A program made the translations under genes and the position numbers. A stretch of 64,000 nt of DNA from Arthrobacter_H sp030452125 (GTDB lineage Bacteria; Actinomycetota; Actinomycetes; Actinomycetales; Micrococcaceae), in assembly GCA_052379645.1 (NCBI GenBank), contig JBQSYU010000005.1, one strand, 5' to 3'. The first letter of the stretch is position 1. Each line of letters begins with the position of its first letter. Below, piece by piece: positions 7,706-16,381 of the stretch. The notes beneath the pieces are model-generated. The model was not told the DNA's origin, searched no databases, and worked only from the letters and a program-made list of their open reading frames with translations.

Positions 7706-9838
7706 ATGACAACGCAGACCCCCGAGCTGGTACCCAGCTATATCCAGGACTCCTGGTGGACTCCCGAGGGCACTGACGGGGCCACGACGGTCCTGGACGC
7801 GAACACCGGCCAACAGCTGGCCCTGGTGAGCGCTGCTGGTCTCGATCTGGCCGAGGCCGTGGACCACGGCCGCTCCGTGGGGCACCGTGAGCTCGGGAAG
7901 CTGACGTTGCACGAGCGGGCCCTGCGGGTCAAGGAGATGGCCCAGTACCTCAACGAACGCCGCGAGGAACTCTACGACGTCTCCTACCGGACCGGCGCCA
8001 CCAAGGTCGACAACATGGTCGATATCGACGGCGGAATCGGGGCCCTGTTCATCCTGTCCTCCAAGGGCCGTCGTGAGATGCCCAACTCCAACGTCGTCCA
8101 GGACGGCCCCGCCGAGCCGCTATCCCGTGACGGTTCGTTCCTCGGGGGCCATATCTTCACCCGCATCCCCGGGGTCGCCGCACAGATCAATGCCTTCAAC
8201 TTCCCGGTCTGGGGCATGTTGGAGAAGTTTGCCCCCGCCTTCATCGCCGGTGTCCCCACCCTCGTCAAGCCCGCCACCCCGACCGGATACCTCTCCGAGG
8301 CCGTCGTGCGGATGCTGGTCGAATCCGGACTCCTGCCCGCCGGCTCCCTGCAACTGGTCTCCGGCTCCGCCCGCACCCTGCTGGACGTGCTCGACTACCG
8401 GGACATGGTCTCCTTCACCGGTTCGGCCTCGACCGCGGACGCCCTGAAATCCCATCCGAACGTCGTCTCCGGCGGCATCCGCTTCACCGCCGAAACGGAC
8501 TCCCTCAACGCCGCGATCCTCGGCCCCGACGCAGTGGCCGGCACCCCCGAGTTCGAGGCCTTCATCAAATCCGTCACCACCGAGATGACTGTCAAGGCCG
8601 GCCAGAAGTGCACCGCCATCCGCCGCGCCATCGTCCCGGCGGGACTCGAAGACGACGTCGTGGCCGCCATCGGCGCCCGACTGACCCAGCGGGTGGTCGT
8701 GGGGGATCCGCGGGCCGAGGGGGTCACCATGGGGGCCCTGGCGTCGCTGGACCAACTGCGCGATGTCCGCGGCGCGGTCCAGGACATGCTGGCTGCCGGC
8801 GGCGAGATCGCCTACGGCACGTTGGATGCCCCCGTGGTCAGAACCGCTTCGGGGGAGGAACACGAGGTCGCCGAGGGCGCGTTCATGTCCCCTCTGCTGT
8901 TGACCTGGGCCGATGCGAAGGCGGAAGCAGTCCACTCGCTGGAGGCCTTCGGCCCGGTGGCCAGCGTGCTGGGCTACACGGACCTGGACGAGGCAGTGGA
9001 GCTCGCCGCCCGCGGCAGCGGCTCGCTGGTGGCCACGGTGTGCACCAACGACGGGGACGTTGCCCGTGACCTGACCATCGGGATCGCCGGCCACCATGGC
9101 CGGATCCACATCCTCAACCGCGAGACCGCCCGCACCTCCACCGGTCACGGGTCCCCGGTCCCGCATCTGGTCCATGGCGGGCCGGGCCGCGCCGGCGGCG
9201 GCGAGGAACTCGGCGGCGTCCGGTCCATCAAGCACCACATGCAGCGCTCCGCCATCCAGGGCTCCCCGAACCTGCTGACCGCCGTCACCGGCGTCTGGCA
9301 TGCCGGAGCAGACCGGGTCATCGCCGGGGCCCCCGAATTCGGGGCCGTGGAAGGAGCCATCCACCCGTTCCGCAAATCATTGGCCGAGTTGCGGATCGGC
9401 GACGCCTTCGCCTCCCCGTTGCGTGAAGTCACCCTGGACGAGATCACCGCCTTCGCGAACACGACCGGCGATACCTTCTACGCCCATACCGATCAGGAGG
9501 CGGCGGCGGCCAACCCGTTCTTCCCCGGGGTCGTCGCCCACGGGTATCTGCTGGTGTCCTGGGCGGCGGGGCTCTTCGTCCAGCCGGCCCCGGGGCCGGT
9601 GCTGGCCAACTACGGGTTGGAGAACCTGCGGTTCATCACCCCCGTTCCGGCCGGGGACCGGGTCCGGGTCACGCTCACCGCCAAGCGGATCACCCCTCGG
9701 GTCACCGACGAGTATGGAGAGGTCGCCTGGGACGCCATCATCCACAACCAGGACGATGAGATCGTGGCGACCTATGACGTGCTGACCCTGGTGGAGAAGG
9801 AAGACACCATCTACCGGGACTGGTCGACGCGCGACTGA
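7706..9838 (+). CDS. paaZ: bifunctional oxepin-CoA hydrolase / 3-oxo-5,6-dehydrosuberyl-CoA semialdehyde dehydrogenase
   Basis: A 710-residue fusion with the usual PaaZ architecture. Residues 1 to about 530 form an aldehyde dehydrogenase with the catalytic cysteine in KAGQKCTAIRRAIVP and the FTGSASTADAL cofactor region. The last 150 residues are a MaoC-like hotdog hydratase (NTTGDTFYAHTDQEAA and FPGVVAHGYLLVSW). The hydratase opens the oxepin-CoA ring and the dehydrogenase immediately oxidises the reactive semialdehyde with NADP. I chose the ATG at 7706 (MTTQTPEL) because it follows AGGAAGGA and matches the start of the ALDH fold; an in-frame GTG 72 codons upstream would read through the operator. 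It forms a single-gene unit, 220 bases from the divergent RIO-kinase gene, with its own PaaR-like site. Confidence 0.95.
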   Translation: MTTQTPELVPSYIQDSWWTPEGTDGATTVLDANTGQQLALVSAAGLDLAEAVDHGRSVGHRELGKLTLHERALRVKEMAQYLNERREELYDVSYRTGATKVDNMVDIDGGIGALFILSSKGRREMPNSNVVQDGPAEPLSRDGSFLGGHIFTRIPGVAAQINAFNFPVWGMLEKFAPAFIAGVPTLVKPATPTGYLSEAVVRMLVESGLLPAGSLQLVSGSARTLLDVLDYRDMVSFTGSASTADALKSHPNVVSGGIRFTAETDSLNAAILGPDAVAGTPEFEAFIKSVTTEMTVKAGQKCTAIRRAIVPAGLEDDVVAAIGARLTQRVVVGDPRAEGVTMGALASLDQLRDVRGAVQDMLAAGGEIAYGTLDAPVVRTASGEEHEVAEGAFMSPLLLTWADAKAEAVHSLEAFGPVASVLGYTDLDEAVELAARGSGSLVATVCTNDGDVARDLTIGIAGHHGRIHILNRETARTSTGHGSPVPHLVHGGPGRAGGGEELGGVRSIKHHMQRSAIQGSPNLLTAVTGVWHAGADRVIAGAPEFGAVEGAIHPFRKSLAELRIGDAFASPLREVTLDEITAFANTTGDTFYAHTDQEAAAANPFFPGVVAHGYLLVSWAAGLFVQPAPGPVLANYGLENLRFITPVPAGDRVRVTLTAKRITPRVTDEYGEVAWDAIIHNQDDEIVATYDVLTLVEKEDTIYRDWSTRD

Positions 9839-9851
9839 GGCCTCCGGGAAC

Positions 9852-9877
9852 CTGCCGGCGGCGAGTGCCGCTGGCAG
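9852..9877. terminator. bidirectional hairpin between paaZ and the response regulator
   Basis: CTGCCGGCGGC (9852-9862) pairs with GCCGCTGGCAG (9867-9877), an 11-bp stem with one G-U pair and a 4-base loop. It fills the 40-base gap between the two convergent genes. It lacks a T-tract, as is common in high-GC actinobacteria. Confidence 0.6.
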
Positions 9878-9878
9878 C

Positions 9879-10547
9879 TCATCCCAGATCCACCATCCGG
9901 TATCCCATCCCCCTGACGGTCTCGAAGCGTTCGGCGCCGAGCTTATTGCGCAGATACCTCACGTAGACGTCCACGATGTTCGATCCCGGATCGAAGTCGT
10001 AGCCCCAGACCCGGGAGAGCAGCTGTTCCCGGCTGAGGACCTGGCCCGGGTTGCGCAGGAACGTCTCGGCCAAGGCGAACTCGCGGGCCGACAGGTCGAC
10101 TTCCCGGCCCTGGAGCAGGGCCCGGCGGCCCCGGCAATCCATCTCCAGGTCGCCATTGCTCAGCAGGGCGGGATCCGAGGTGCTGTTTTCGGGTTTCAAA
10201 CGCAACCGCAGCCGGGCCAGCAATTCCTCGAAATGGAAGGGCTTGGCCATGTAGTCGTCCGCTCCGCTTTGCAGGCCGGTCACCGTGTCGTCGATGCTGC
10301 TGCGGGCGGTGAGGATGATCACCGGGGTCTGCAACCCGAAGGCCCGCAGGCGTTTGAGGACCTCGTATCCGTCGAGATCGGGCAGACCAAGATCCAGGAT
10401 GATGGCCTCGAATTCCCCGTCGGTGGCCAACCGCAGACCTGCTTCGCCGGTATCGGCGACGCTGGGTTGCAAGCCCGCCGCCTTCAGGCCCTTGGCGACG
10501 AAGGATGAAATGCGCTGCTCATCTTCGATGATCAGGATCCGGCTCAT
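9879..10547 (-). CDS. OmpR/PhoB-family response regulator
   Basis: A 222-residue two-component regulator. The receiver domain has the acidic pair in LIIEDEQR (Glu8/Asp9) and the phospho-acceptor Asp52 in IILDLGLPDLDG. The conserved Lys is in MAKPFHFEE. A linker leads to a winged-helix DNA-binding domain (about 125-222) with SREQLLSRVWGYDFDPGSNIVDVYVRYLRNKL, typical of the OmpR class. The start at 10547 is inside the 3' end of the kinase gene, so translation of kinase and regulator is coupled by a 29-base overlap. It is the third gene of a unit that starts with the poly-Asp protein. Targets are unknown. Confidence 0.95.
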   Translation of the reverse strand: MSRILIIEDEQRISSFVAKGLKAAGLQPSVADTGEAGLRLATDGEFEAIILDLGLPDLDGYEVLKRLRAFGLQTPVIILTARSSIDDTVTGLQSGADDYMAKPFHFEELLARLRLRLKPENSTSDPALLSNGDLEMDCRGRRALLQGREVDLSAREFALAETFLRNPGQVLSREQLLSRVWGYDFDPGSNIVDVYVRYLRNKLGAERFETVRGMGYRMVDLG

Positions 10548-12012
10548 GTCCGGTGTTCTCCTCTTGGACGGGAAGTGTGAGGGTGAAGATCGAACCGCGC
10601 CCCGGGGCGGAGTCCACTTCGACAATACCCCCGTGGGCGGCGGCAATGGCCGAAACGATGTTCAGGCCGAGCCCCGAGCCGAAGCTCCGGGTGCTGTTGC
10701 GGCCCCGGCCGAACCTCTCGAAGATCCGCTGCTGGTCGGTGGGCTCGATCCCCGTTCCCTGGTCGCGAACCCACAGCCGCAGCCGGTCGGTCCCGGGTCC
10801 GCCGACGGGACCGCCGTCGCGGATGATGGCCGAGCCGAGGCCGATCGCCGTCCCGGTGCCACTGAACTTCACGGCGTTGGCTGCCAGCTGCAGCACGGCC
10901 TGGGTCAAGCGCCGGGGGTCCACGGCGACGGACACGTCGGCGCGCTGGTCCACCTGCCAGTTCCGGTCACCGAGGCCGCGGGCCTTGTCCAGGAGCTCAT
11001 CGAGCCAGGGACCCAGTTCCACGGGCCGGGGAACCACGAAATCGGGGCCATCCGATTTCGCCAGCGTGACCAGGTCGTCGATGAGCAGTGACATGCGGTC
11101 GAGTTCATCCACCGCGATGTCCCGGGACTGCATGACGTCCTGGGGGTCGTGGTCGTCCATCAGTTCCAGATGGCCCCGGATGATCGTCACCGGGGTGCGC
11201 AACTCGTGCCCGACGTCGTTGAGTAGTTGCCGTTGGGAGGTCAGTGCGGTTTCGAGCCGATCGAGCATGGCGTTGATGGTGAGGGTCAGATCGGCGAACT
11301 CGTCGTTCCCCACGGTATCGATGCGTTGGGAGAGATCGTTTTCCGAGATCTGCACGGCGGTCTCACGCAGGAGCCTGACCGGTAGGAGCATCCGTCCGAC
11401 CATCAGCCAGCTGGCGATGCCCGCCAGGACCGTGACGCCGGCACCGACGGCGATGAAGAATTCGAAGCCGCGATCCAGGGCCCTGACCTCGGCGCCGTAG
11501 TCGTAGGCCAGCACGAGTCGGGCCGGTTCCTGGTCGGCGGCCAGCTGGACCGGGACGATCACGGCCCGGTAGGTGGTGGTGGAGGTCGTGACTGAGCTGA
11601 GGGCGATCCGGTGCGGTGGGCCGGTGGTCGCCGCCCAGTCCACGAATTCCTCGTCGTTCTCCAACCGGAGGTCGACCGTTTCGGGGGCCGTCCATTGCAG
11701 GTTCCCCTGGCTGAAGCTGACCATGCCCTCGGTGCGGGCCGGCAACGTCCGTTGCATGGCGATGTAGAGCAGGTCGTTCGCCTCGGTGAAGGCCTTGCCG
11801 GTTTCGGTATCCAGGCCCTGGGCCGCGAGGACCTGGAACTCACCGACGGTCCGGCGCAGGGAATCATCGATCCGGTCGTTCAGGGCCGACCGTTGCAGCA
11901 GATAGATCGTTGCCCCGGCGACCACCAGGGTGATGGTCACGATGGCGATCATCCCGATGAGGACGCGGGATCTGACCGACCAGCCCCCACGGGCCGGGCT
12001 AATCCTCCTCAT
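10519..12012 (-). CDS. sensor histidine kinase of two-component system
   Basis: About 497 residues. A first membrane segment (about 16-39), an extracytoplasmic sensor region of roughly 145 residues, a second segment (about 185-207), then HAMP, a HisKA box with the phospho-acceptor His269 (NDVGHELRTPVTII) and a catalytic ATPase domain (NAVKFSG, DQGTGIEP, GSGLGLNIV). It autophosphorylates and passes phosphate to the regulator encoded next. The start is uncertain: the reading frame runs back through the (GAY)n tract of the preceding gene as Met/Thr repeats, with ATG codons at 12012, 12018 and 12021. I use 12012, the last ATG before normal coding sequence; it overlaps the end of the preceding gene by 14 bases. 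The sensor region has no recognisable ligand domain. Confidence 0.9.
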   Translation of the reverse strand: MRRISPARGGWSVRSRVLIGMIAIVTITLVVAGATIYLLQRSALNDRIDDSLRRTVGEFQVLAAQGLDTETGKAFTEANDLLYIAMQRTLPARTEGMVSFSQGNLQWTAPETVDLRLENDEEFVDWAATTGPPHRIALSSVTTSTTTYRAVIVPVQLAADQEPARLVLAYDYGAEVRALDRGFEFFIAVGAGVTVLAGIASWLMVGRMLLPVRLLRETAVQISENDLSQRIDTVGNDEFADLTLTINAMLDRLETALTSQRQLLNDVGHELRTPVTIIRGHLELMDDHDPQDVMQSRDIAVDELDRMSLLIDDLVTLAKSDGPDFVVPRPVELGPWLDELLDKARGLGDRNWQVDQRADVSVAVDPRRLTQAVLQLAANAVKFSGTGTAIGLGSAIIRDGGPVGGPGTDRLRLWVRDQGTGIEPTDQQRIFERFGRGRNSTRSFGSGLGLNIVSAIAAAHGGIVEVDSAPGRGSIFTLTLPVQEENTGHEPDPDHRR

Positions 12013-12448
12013 CGTCATCATCCTCGTCGTCATCGTCATCGTCATCATCGTCATCATCGTCATCATCGTCGTCATCGTCGTCCGCGGGGGACGGGGGAAG
12101 CGGCGCGACGGGGGCCTTGGTCTGGGGCGGGACGCGCGTCTTCGCCGGGGCTGCCGGTGCGCTGGAGGGACTCGCCTCCGCGGAGGAGGAGTCGGCGGGC
12201 GGGGAGGAAGCCGGCGACGATACGGGCCATTCGGTCGCGTTGATCGGCGGACTATAGGAGGCCTTGTCGCCGGAGCCGGGGGCGTTCAGGTTCCCCGGCA
12301 GTGCCGGCAGCGTTCCGTTGTCGACGACGAGGCCGGGGCCCACATCCTGATCGTGCGGGGTGGTCAGCGCCCGGGCAGCAGCAAAGGCGCCGACCACCAT
12401 CGCCAGCAGAATCACGATGGCGGCGGTCAGATTCACGAACCGTCTCAT
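11999..12448 (-). CDS. exported or membrane-anchored protein with poly-aspartate C-terminus
   Basis: A 149-residue protein I cannot place in a named family. Residues 1-27 form one uncleaved signal anchor or signal peptide (MRRFVNLTAAIVILLAMVVG). A short hydrophilic segment follows, then a Ser/Pro/Ala-rich stretch (about 75-122), and finally 27 residues that are all Asp or Glu (123-149; 24 Asp, 3 Glu). Such a tail could chelate Ca2+ or other cations outside the membrane. The gene is first in a unit with a histidine kinase and response regulator, so a co-sensor or target role is plausible, but that is inference. Its last 14 bases overlap the kinase start. The acidic tract is encoded by a repetitive (GAY)n run, so length differences between strains are likely. 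Confidence 0.75.
   Translation of the reverse strand: MRRFVNLTAAIVILLAMVVGAFAAARALTTPHDQDVGPGLVVDNGTLPALPGNLNAPGSGDKASYSPPINATEWPVSSPASSPPADSSSAEASPSSAPAAPAKTRVPPQTKAPVAPLPPSPADDDDDDDDDDDDDDDDDDDEDDDDEED
12002..12082. repeat. trinucleotide (GAY)n microsatellite encoding poly-Asp
   Basis: 27 consecutive GAT/GAC/GAR codons read on the minus strand. On the plus strand this appears as runs of ATC and GTC. It encodes the acidic tail of the upstream gene in one frame and Met/Thr repeats in the frame that leads into the histidine kinase. Confidence 0.9.
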
Positions 12449-12493
12449 GCCCCTAGTGTTCCTCCTTCGGATGAGCCGCAGATGAGAGGCTTC

Positions 12494-14047
12494 CTAGTAT
12501 GCCTTGACGCGTTGCTCGACGATGAGATGGATCAGGGCGAAGCGTCCCTCGTCGTCGATCGCGGCCAGTGCCGCCTGAAGCGCCGCGGGGATCTCGTCGT
12601 CGTCCTGGACGCGGATGCCGAATCCGCCGAAGGCGGTGGCCAGTTCCTGGCCGTTCATGAGGAACTCCCCGTCCCCGGCGATGCTCACCACGCGACGGCC
12701 GGGGTGGGCGAGGGAGGCGGCGACGGCCGAAGGGATGGAATAGCCCATCGACCCGTTGCGGGCGCTGATCATGGAGGCATAGCCGTTGGTGGGGAAGTAG
12801 CGGTGTGCCCAGTTGGTGTGTTCCCCGGCGCCGAAGGTGACCATGGCGTCACGGGGCAGCGTGGGAACCAGTTGGGCCATCAGGGTGGACATCCGGGCCG
12901 GTCCGTCCCCGGGGCCGTTCTCGGGTAAGGCGGCGAACTTCTCTTGTTCGGCGCGCATCCGGGTGGTCCATTCACGCCAGGAATCCTTCACGGGCAGTTC
13001 CATGCGGACCAGGTCACGAATGAAGACATCGGGTTTGGCCACGATCTGATGCGATACCGGGCCCGAACGCCCGCGCAGGGACGGATCGATGGTCACCAGG
13101 AAGTTCTTCTTCTCCCAGTTCTGCCGGACCGCGAAGCCATCGGTGATGACGTCGCCGGGGACGGTGCCCACGAAGATGAGCAGGTCGGTCTCCTCGAGCA
13201 GGTCGTAGGTGGGTTTGGGGCGTCCGTAACCGATGGGCCCCACATACGAGGGCGACGTGAAGGGGACGGTACCTTCGCAGCGCCATTCCGCGGCAGCCGG
13301 AAGGTCGTGCTCTTCGAGCCAGGTGGTGAATTCCCGGGCGCCCTCGGCCGTCCAGTCGTTGCCTCCGAAAACGAATAATGGTTTCTCGGACTCGTTCAGG
13401 GCCCCGTTCAGTGCCTTCCAATCGGTGACGGTCATGCCTCCGGAGGCGACCGGGATCCGCGGGTGCAGTTCCGCGGGGACGGGACGGGTGATGATGTCCT
13501 CGGGCAGGCCGACGACCACCGGCCCCGGGCGCCCGGACATGGCGGCGAACATCGCCTCGGCGACGACCTCCGAGGCGCGTTCCGCGTGGTCGAGGATCAT
13601 AACGCGTTTGGCGCCGGTACCGAACCAGGCCTTGGGATCGAATTCCTGGAAGGCCTCCTTTTCCCGGTGCTCGAAGGGGATGAGCCCGACGAAGAGGACC
13701 ATCGGGGTGGAATCCTGCCAGGCGGTATGCAGGCCCACGTGGGCATTGGCCGCCCCGGGGCCACGGGTGACCATCGCGATGCCCGGCCGCGGGTTCATCT
13801 TGCCGTCGGCCTCGGCCATGTAGGCGGCCCCGCCTTCGTGGCGGCAGACCACCGTGTCGATGGGGGAGTCGTGCAACCCGTCCAGGACATCGAGGTAGCT
13901 TTCGCCGGGGACGAGGTAGGCCCGCTCCACTCCGTGGGCGACCAGGGTCTCAACGATCAGATGGCCGGCGGTCGTGGTGCCGGTTGCAGCCGACCCCCGG
14001 GCCGGGGTGGGATCGGCTGCGGTGGATGCGTGCGGGGTGGTTGTCAT
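12494..14047 (-). CDS. thiamine-diphosphate-dependent enzyme, acetolactate-synthase-like, with internal deletion
   Basis: 517 residues of the acetolactate synthase/benzoylformate decarboxylase fold. The N-terminal PYR domain has the catalytic Glu71 in VVCRHEGGAAYMAEADG, and the central and C-terminal domains are recognisable. The cofactor motif begins normally (GDGEFLMNGQELATA, 458-472) but is followed at once by FGGFGIRVQ. The roughly 45 residues that should come between, including the NN part of the GDG-x(24-27)-NN ThDP/Mg site, are absent. Reading frame and flanking sequence are intact, so this looks like an in-frame deletion (near 12631-12634) rather than a frameshift. The protein is probably catalytically dead unless the sequence is in error. 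Start 14047 follows AAAGGTCACCC. The usual family length is about 550-570 residues. Substrate unknown. Confidence 0.82.
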   Translation of the reverse strand: MTTTPHASTAADPTPARGSAATGTTTAGHLIVETLVAHGVERAYLVPGESYLDVLDGLHDSPIDTVVCRHEGGAAYMAEADGKMNPRPGIAMVTRGPGAANAHVGLHTAWQDSTPMVLFVGLIPFEHREKEAFQEFDPKAWFGTGAKRVMILDHAERASEVVAEAMFAAMSGRPGPVVVGLPEDIITRPVPAELHPRIPVASGGMTVTDWKALNGALNESEKPLFVFGGNDWTAEGAREFTTWLEEHDLPAAAEWRCEGTVPFTSPSYVGPIGYGRPKPTYDLLEETDLLIFVGTVPGDVITDGFAVRQNWEKKNFLVTIDPSLRGRSGPVSHQIVAKPDVFIRDLVRMELPVKDSWREWTTRMRAEQEKFAALPENGPGDGPARMSTLMAQLVPTLPRDAMVTFGAGEHTNWAHRYFPTNGYASMISARNGSMGYSIPSAVAASLAHPGRRVVSIAGDGEFLMNGQELATAFGGFGIRVQDDDEIPAALQAALAAIDDEGRFALIHLIVEQRVKAY

Positions 14048-14232
14048 GGGTGACCTTTTTCGCCGTTGAATGAACCGTCACTGGGGACACGGGCTCCGGG
14101 AAGGAGCCGAAGCGTCCGTGCGTGCCGACAGCTAAGTTACCGGACAGTAGCTTCTGGTCCCAGAAACACCGACATGGCATCGTCATGAAACAGGGGTCCC
14201 GGCGGCGGCTGTCCGTCCGTAGGATGGGGAGC

Positions 14233-14868
14233 ATGACCCAGAGTTCCCACACCGTCACGGGCCGGGTGGCCGTCCTGCGCCCCTGGACTTTCAGCGACCG
14301 TGACATCGCCTCGGTGATCCGGGCCCACGCCGCACCCGACATGGCCGGACAGTCGGCGCGGCCCATCACCGATGCCGCTGGGGCCCGGACCTGGCTGGAC
14401 GTCATGGTCCCGCGCGCCGAGGTCCGGGAACCGACCGCCGAGGAGGCCCAGGACCAGGGGCCGGATCCGGTCACGTTGCAGGCACTGGCCATCGACGTGG
14501 ACGGCGTGGCCGTCGGACACGTCATGGTGTCCGGGATGGAATGGCGGCACCAGACCGGTTGGGTGTCCTATTGGGTCGAGCCCTCGGCCCGTGGCCAGAG
14601 GCTGGCCTCCGCCGCGGTGGCGGCACTCGCCGGCACGTGTTTCAGGACGTGGGGCCTGTATCGGCTGGAGTTGGGGCACCGGCTGAACAACCCGGCCTCC
14701 GGCGCCGTCGCCGCGGCTGCGGGATTCATCCGGGAGGGCGTCGAACGCCAGAAGCTGCGCTACCAGGACGACGGCGGGGCCTGGGAGCGTTTTGATACCG
14801 CGCTCTGGGCCCGGCTGGCCACGGACCCGTCCCCTGAGACCGTCCCCCTGGACATCCTGCCGGGGTGA
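14233..14868 (+). CDS. GNAT-family N-acetyltransferase (RimJ/RimL type)
   Basis: A 211-residue acetyltransferase. The N-terminal TGRVAVLRPWTFSDRDIASV resembles the RimJ/RimL start, and acetyl-CoA-binding motif A is visible as SYWVEPSARGQRLASAAVAAL (about 113-133; the Q/RxxGxA/G element is RGQRLA). LYRLELGHRLNNPASGAVAAAAGFIREGV is the typical motif-B continuation. The start at 14233 follows GGGGAG. Ribosomal-protein N-terminal or small-molecule acetylation cannot be told apart. Divergent from the ThDP-enzyme gene and convergent with the GrpB-like gene. Confidence 0.85.
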   Translation: MTQSSHTVTGRVAVLRPWTFSDRDIASVIRAHAAPDMAGQSARPITDAAGARTWLDVMVPRAEVREPTAEEAQDQGPDPVTLQALAIDVDGVAVGHVMVSGMEWRHQTGWVSYWVEPSARGQRLASAAVAALAGTCFRTWGLYRLELGHRLNNPASGAVAAAAGFIREGVERQKLRYQDDGGAWERFDTALWARLATDPSPETVPLDILPG

Positions 14869-14893
14869 GGCCCGCCGGCCAGGGGAAAGGGGT

Positions 14894-15505
14894 TCAACCG
14901 TCCGTGGCCTGCAGTCCCGAGGTGGCGAAGATCCGGTCGGAGATGGCCCGGATGGTGTCTTCCTTGCGGCGGTTGTAGTCCATGACGACGCCGCCGGCGG
15001 CCATGGTTGCCGCCGCCGCGGAGCGTTTGGCCTCGACATACAGATCCCGGTCCCCGGGGTGGACGCGCAACCAGTCGCGAAAGAGCCTGTGGCGGATCGT
15101 TTCGGGGCAGTCGGGGCCGAAGACGTGCACGTTGGCCTCCGGGGTCTCGAGCCGAAAGCACCGGTGCCCATGCCAGTCCGGCTCGCGGACGACCAGGGTG
15201 AACCCCGCACCCTCCAACGCCTCGCGGTAGGAGGATTCGTCGGCAGGATCGGCGACGGTGACATCGATGTCGATGACCGGTTTGGCCGGCAGCCCGGAAA
15301 CCGCGGTGGACCCGACATGCTCCACCGCCAGGGCCGTGGGGCCAAGCGCCGCGCGGAGACGTGCGGCTATGAGTTCAAAGGTGGCGGGCCACAGGGGATC
15401 AGGCTCCGCGATGACGATGGGACGTGGAACGGGAGGGCCGGTGACCCACACGCCGGGATCCGGTTCCTCATCATGATGGTTCATGATTTCTTCGTCGGTG
15501 GCCAT
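14894..15505 (-). CDS. GrpB-family (UPF0157) nucleotidyltransferase-like protein
   Basis: 203 residues. The GrpB signature is complete: VIAEPDPLWPATFELIAARL, then VEHVGSTAVSGLPAKPVIDIDVTV, where the GS and the D-x-D pair mark a nucleotidyltransferase fold. FRLETPEANVHVFGPDCPETIRHRLFRDWLR and YVEAKRSAA close the domain. Members occur alone or fused to dephospho-CoA kinase; here it is stand-alone. Biochemical function is not established. Starts at 15505 (MATDEEI) or 15484 (MNHHDEE) are both possible because neither has a strong ribosome-binding site. Confidence 0.82.
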   Translation of the reverse strand: MATDEEIMNHHDEEPDPGVWVTGPPVPRPIVIAEPDPLWPATFELIAARLRAALGPTALAVEHVGSTAVSGLPAKPVIDIDVTVADPADESSYREALEGAGFTLVVREPDWHGHRCFRLETPEANVHVFGPDCPETIRHRLFRDWLRVHPGDRDLYVEAKRSAAAATMAAGGVVMDYNRRKEDTIRAISDRIFATSGLQATDG

Positions 15506-15552
15506 GGATCGACAGGCTACTACGCCGCGGTGGCGACGGGAACCGACTGCTG

Positions 15553-16245
15553 TCAGGCCTCCTGGTAGGGGCTCGGCGGGTATTCCACGGTGTCGTCCTG
15601 GACGGCCTCGGCCGGGAGTTGACGCCAGGCCCACCAGCCGAAGAGCGAGGCACCGAACTGCAGGACAAGCACCCCGAGCGTGGCGAAGGCCGGCTGGTTG
15701 CCGAAGTAGACGGCCACCTGGGCGACGGCCGATGCCGCCACCACGAGCCAGGCCCACCGGAAGCCGTTGGCCACCCCCACCAGGCCGGCGGGAACCAAGG
15801 CAGAAAAGACCAGGGTCAACCAGAAACTGATTTGGATGCTGCCCAGGATCTGCCCGCTGAAGATCGTGGGAAGGGCCGAGGCGAAGGCGATGAGCAGGGT
15901 GATGACGAAACCCCAGACCAGGGAGGAGGCCGTGAACGACCTGACCTCGACGGCTCGGCCGAACTTCCCCTGCAGGCGGTACTTGCTGAAACGCCATAGA
16001 CCGTAGATCGGGACCAGCAGATAGGGGACGGCCTTGAAGAAGCCGTCGTAACCGAATTGCAGGGCGATGACCATCGGACCGGCGAACACGGCGATGATCT
16101 GGAACCACCAGCCGAGGTCGTTGCGGCGGGCCAGCAACAGCAAGGCGATCCCGGTCAGCAGCACACCCAGCGCGTCGAGCGCGAGGATCGTTGCCTCGGC
16201 GGTGCCAGCGGTCTGGTTGAAGAGGGTCTGGAAGAGCTGGTCCAC
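15553..16245 (-). CDS. PnuC-like membrane protein (possible nicotinamide riboside/mononucleotide transporter)
   Basis: A 230-residue integral membrane protein with about seven hydrophobic segments. Aromatic pairs typical of PnuC transporters appear near the ends of helices (NDLGWWFQI, LYGLWRFSKYRL, FGWWAWR). The internal segment ALDALGVLLTGIALLLLARRNDLGWW resembles the first PnuC helix pair. If correct, it brings in a vitamin B3 ribonucleoside by facilitated diffusion. The start at 16245 is the first Met of the fold. It stands between the GrpB-like gene and paaR on the same strand; no riboswitch is evident upstream. Assignment is by overall appearance, so moderate confidence. Confidence 0.6.
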   Translation of the reverse strand: MDQLFQTLFNQTAGTAEATILALDALGVLLTGIALLLLARRNDLGWWFQIIAVFAGPMVIALQFGYDGFFKAVPYLLVPIYGLWRFSKYRLQGKFGRAVEVRSFTASSLVWGFVITLLIAFASALPTIFSGQILGSIQISFWLTLVFSALVPAGLVGVANGFRWAWLVVAASAVAQVAVYFGNQPAFATLGVLVLQFGASLFGWWAWRQLPAEAVQDDTVEYPPSPYQEA

Positions 16246-16381
16246 GAAGAATGCCTATCGAACGGATGGGAGCAGGCGTGGGCGGGGAGCCACACGGAGG
16301 GAACCCCACGATGGTACCGCCGGAACGTGGCCGCATTCGAATCCACGCCGGGAGCGATCCGGGGCCGGGCGAGGGCAGGAA

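Noticed and set aside
8120..9364. Long antisense open frame inside paaZ
   Set aside because: High GC content makes long shadow frames; the paaZ product is complete and well conserved.
12013..12075. N-terminal Met/Thr repeat extension of the histidine kinase
   Set aside because: It is the (GAY)n tract of the upstream gene read in another frame; no ribosome-binding site supports it.
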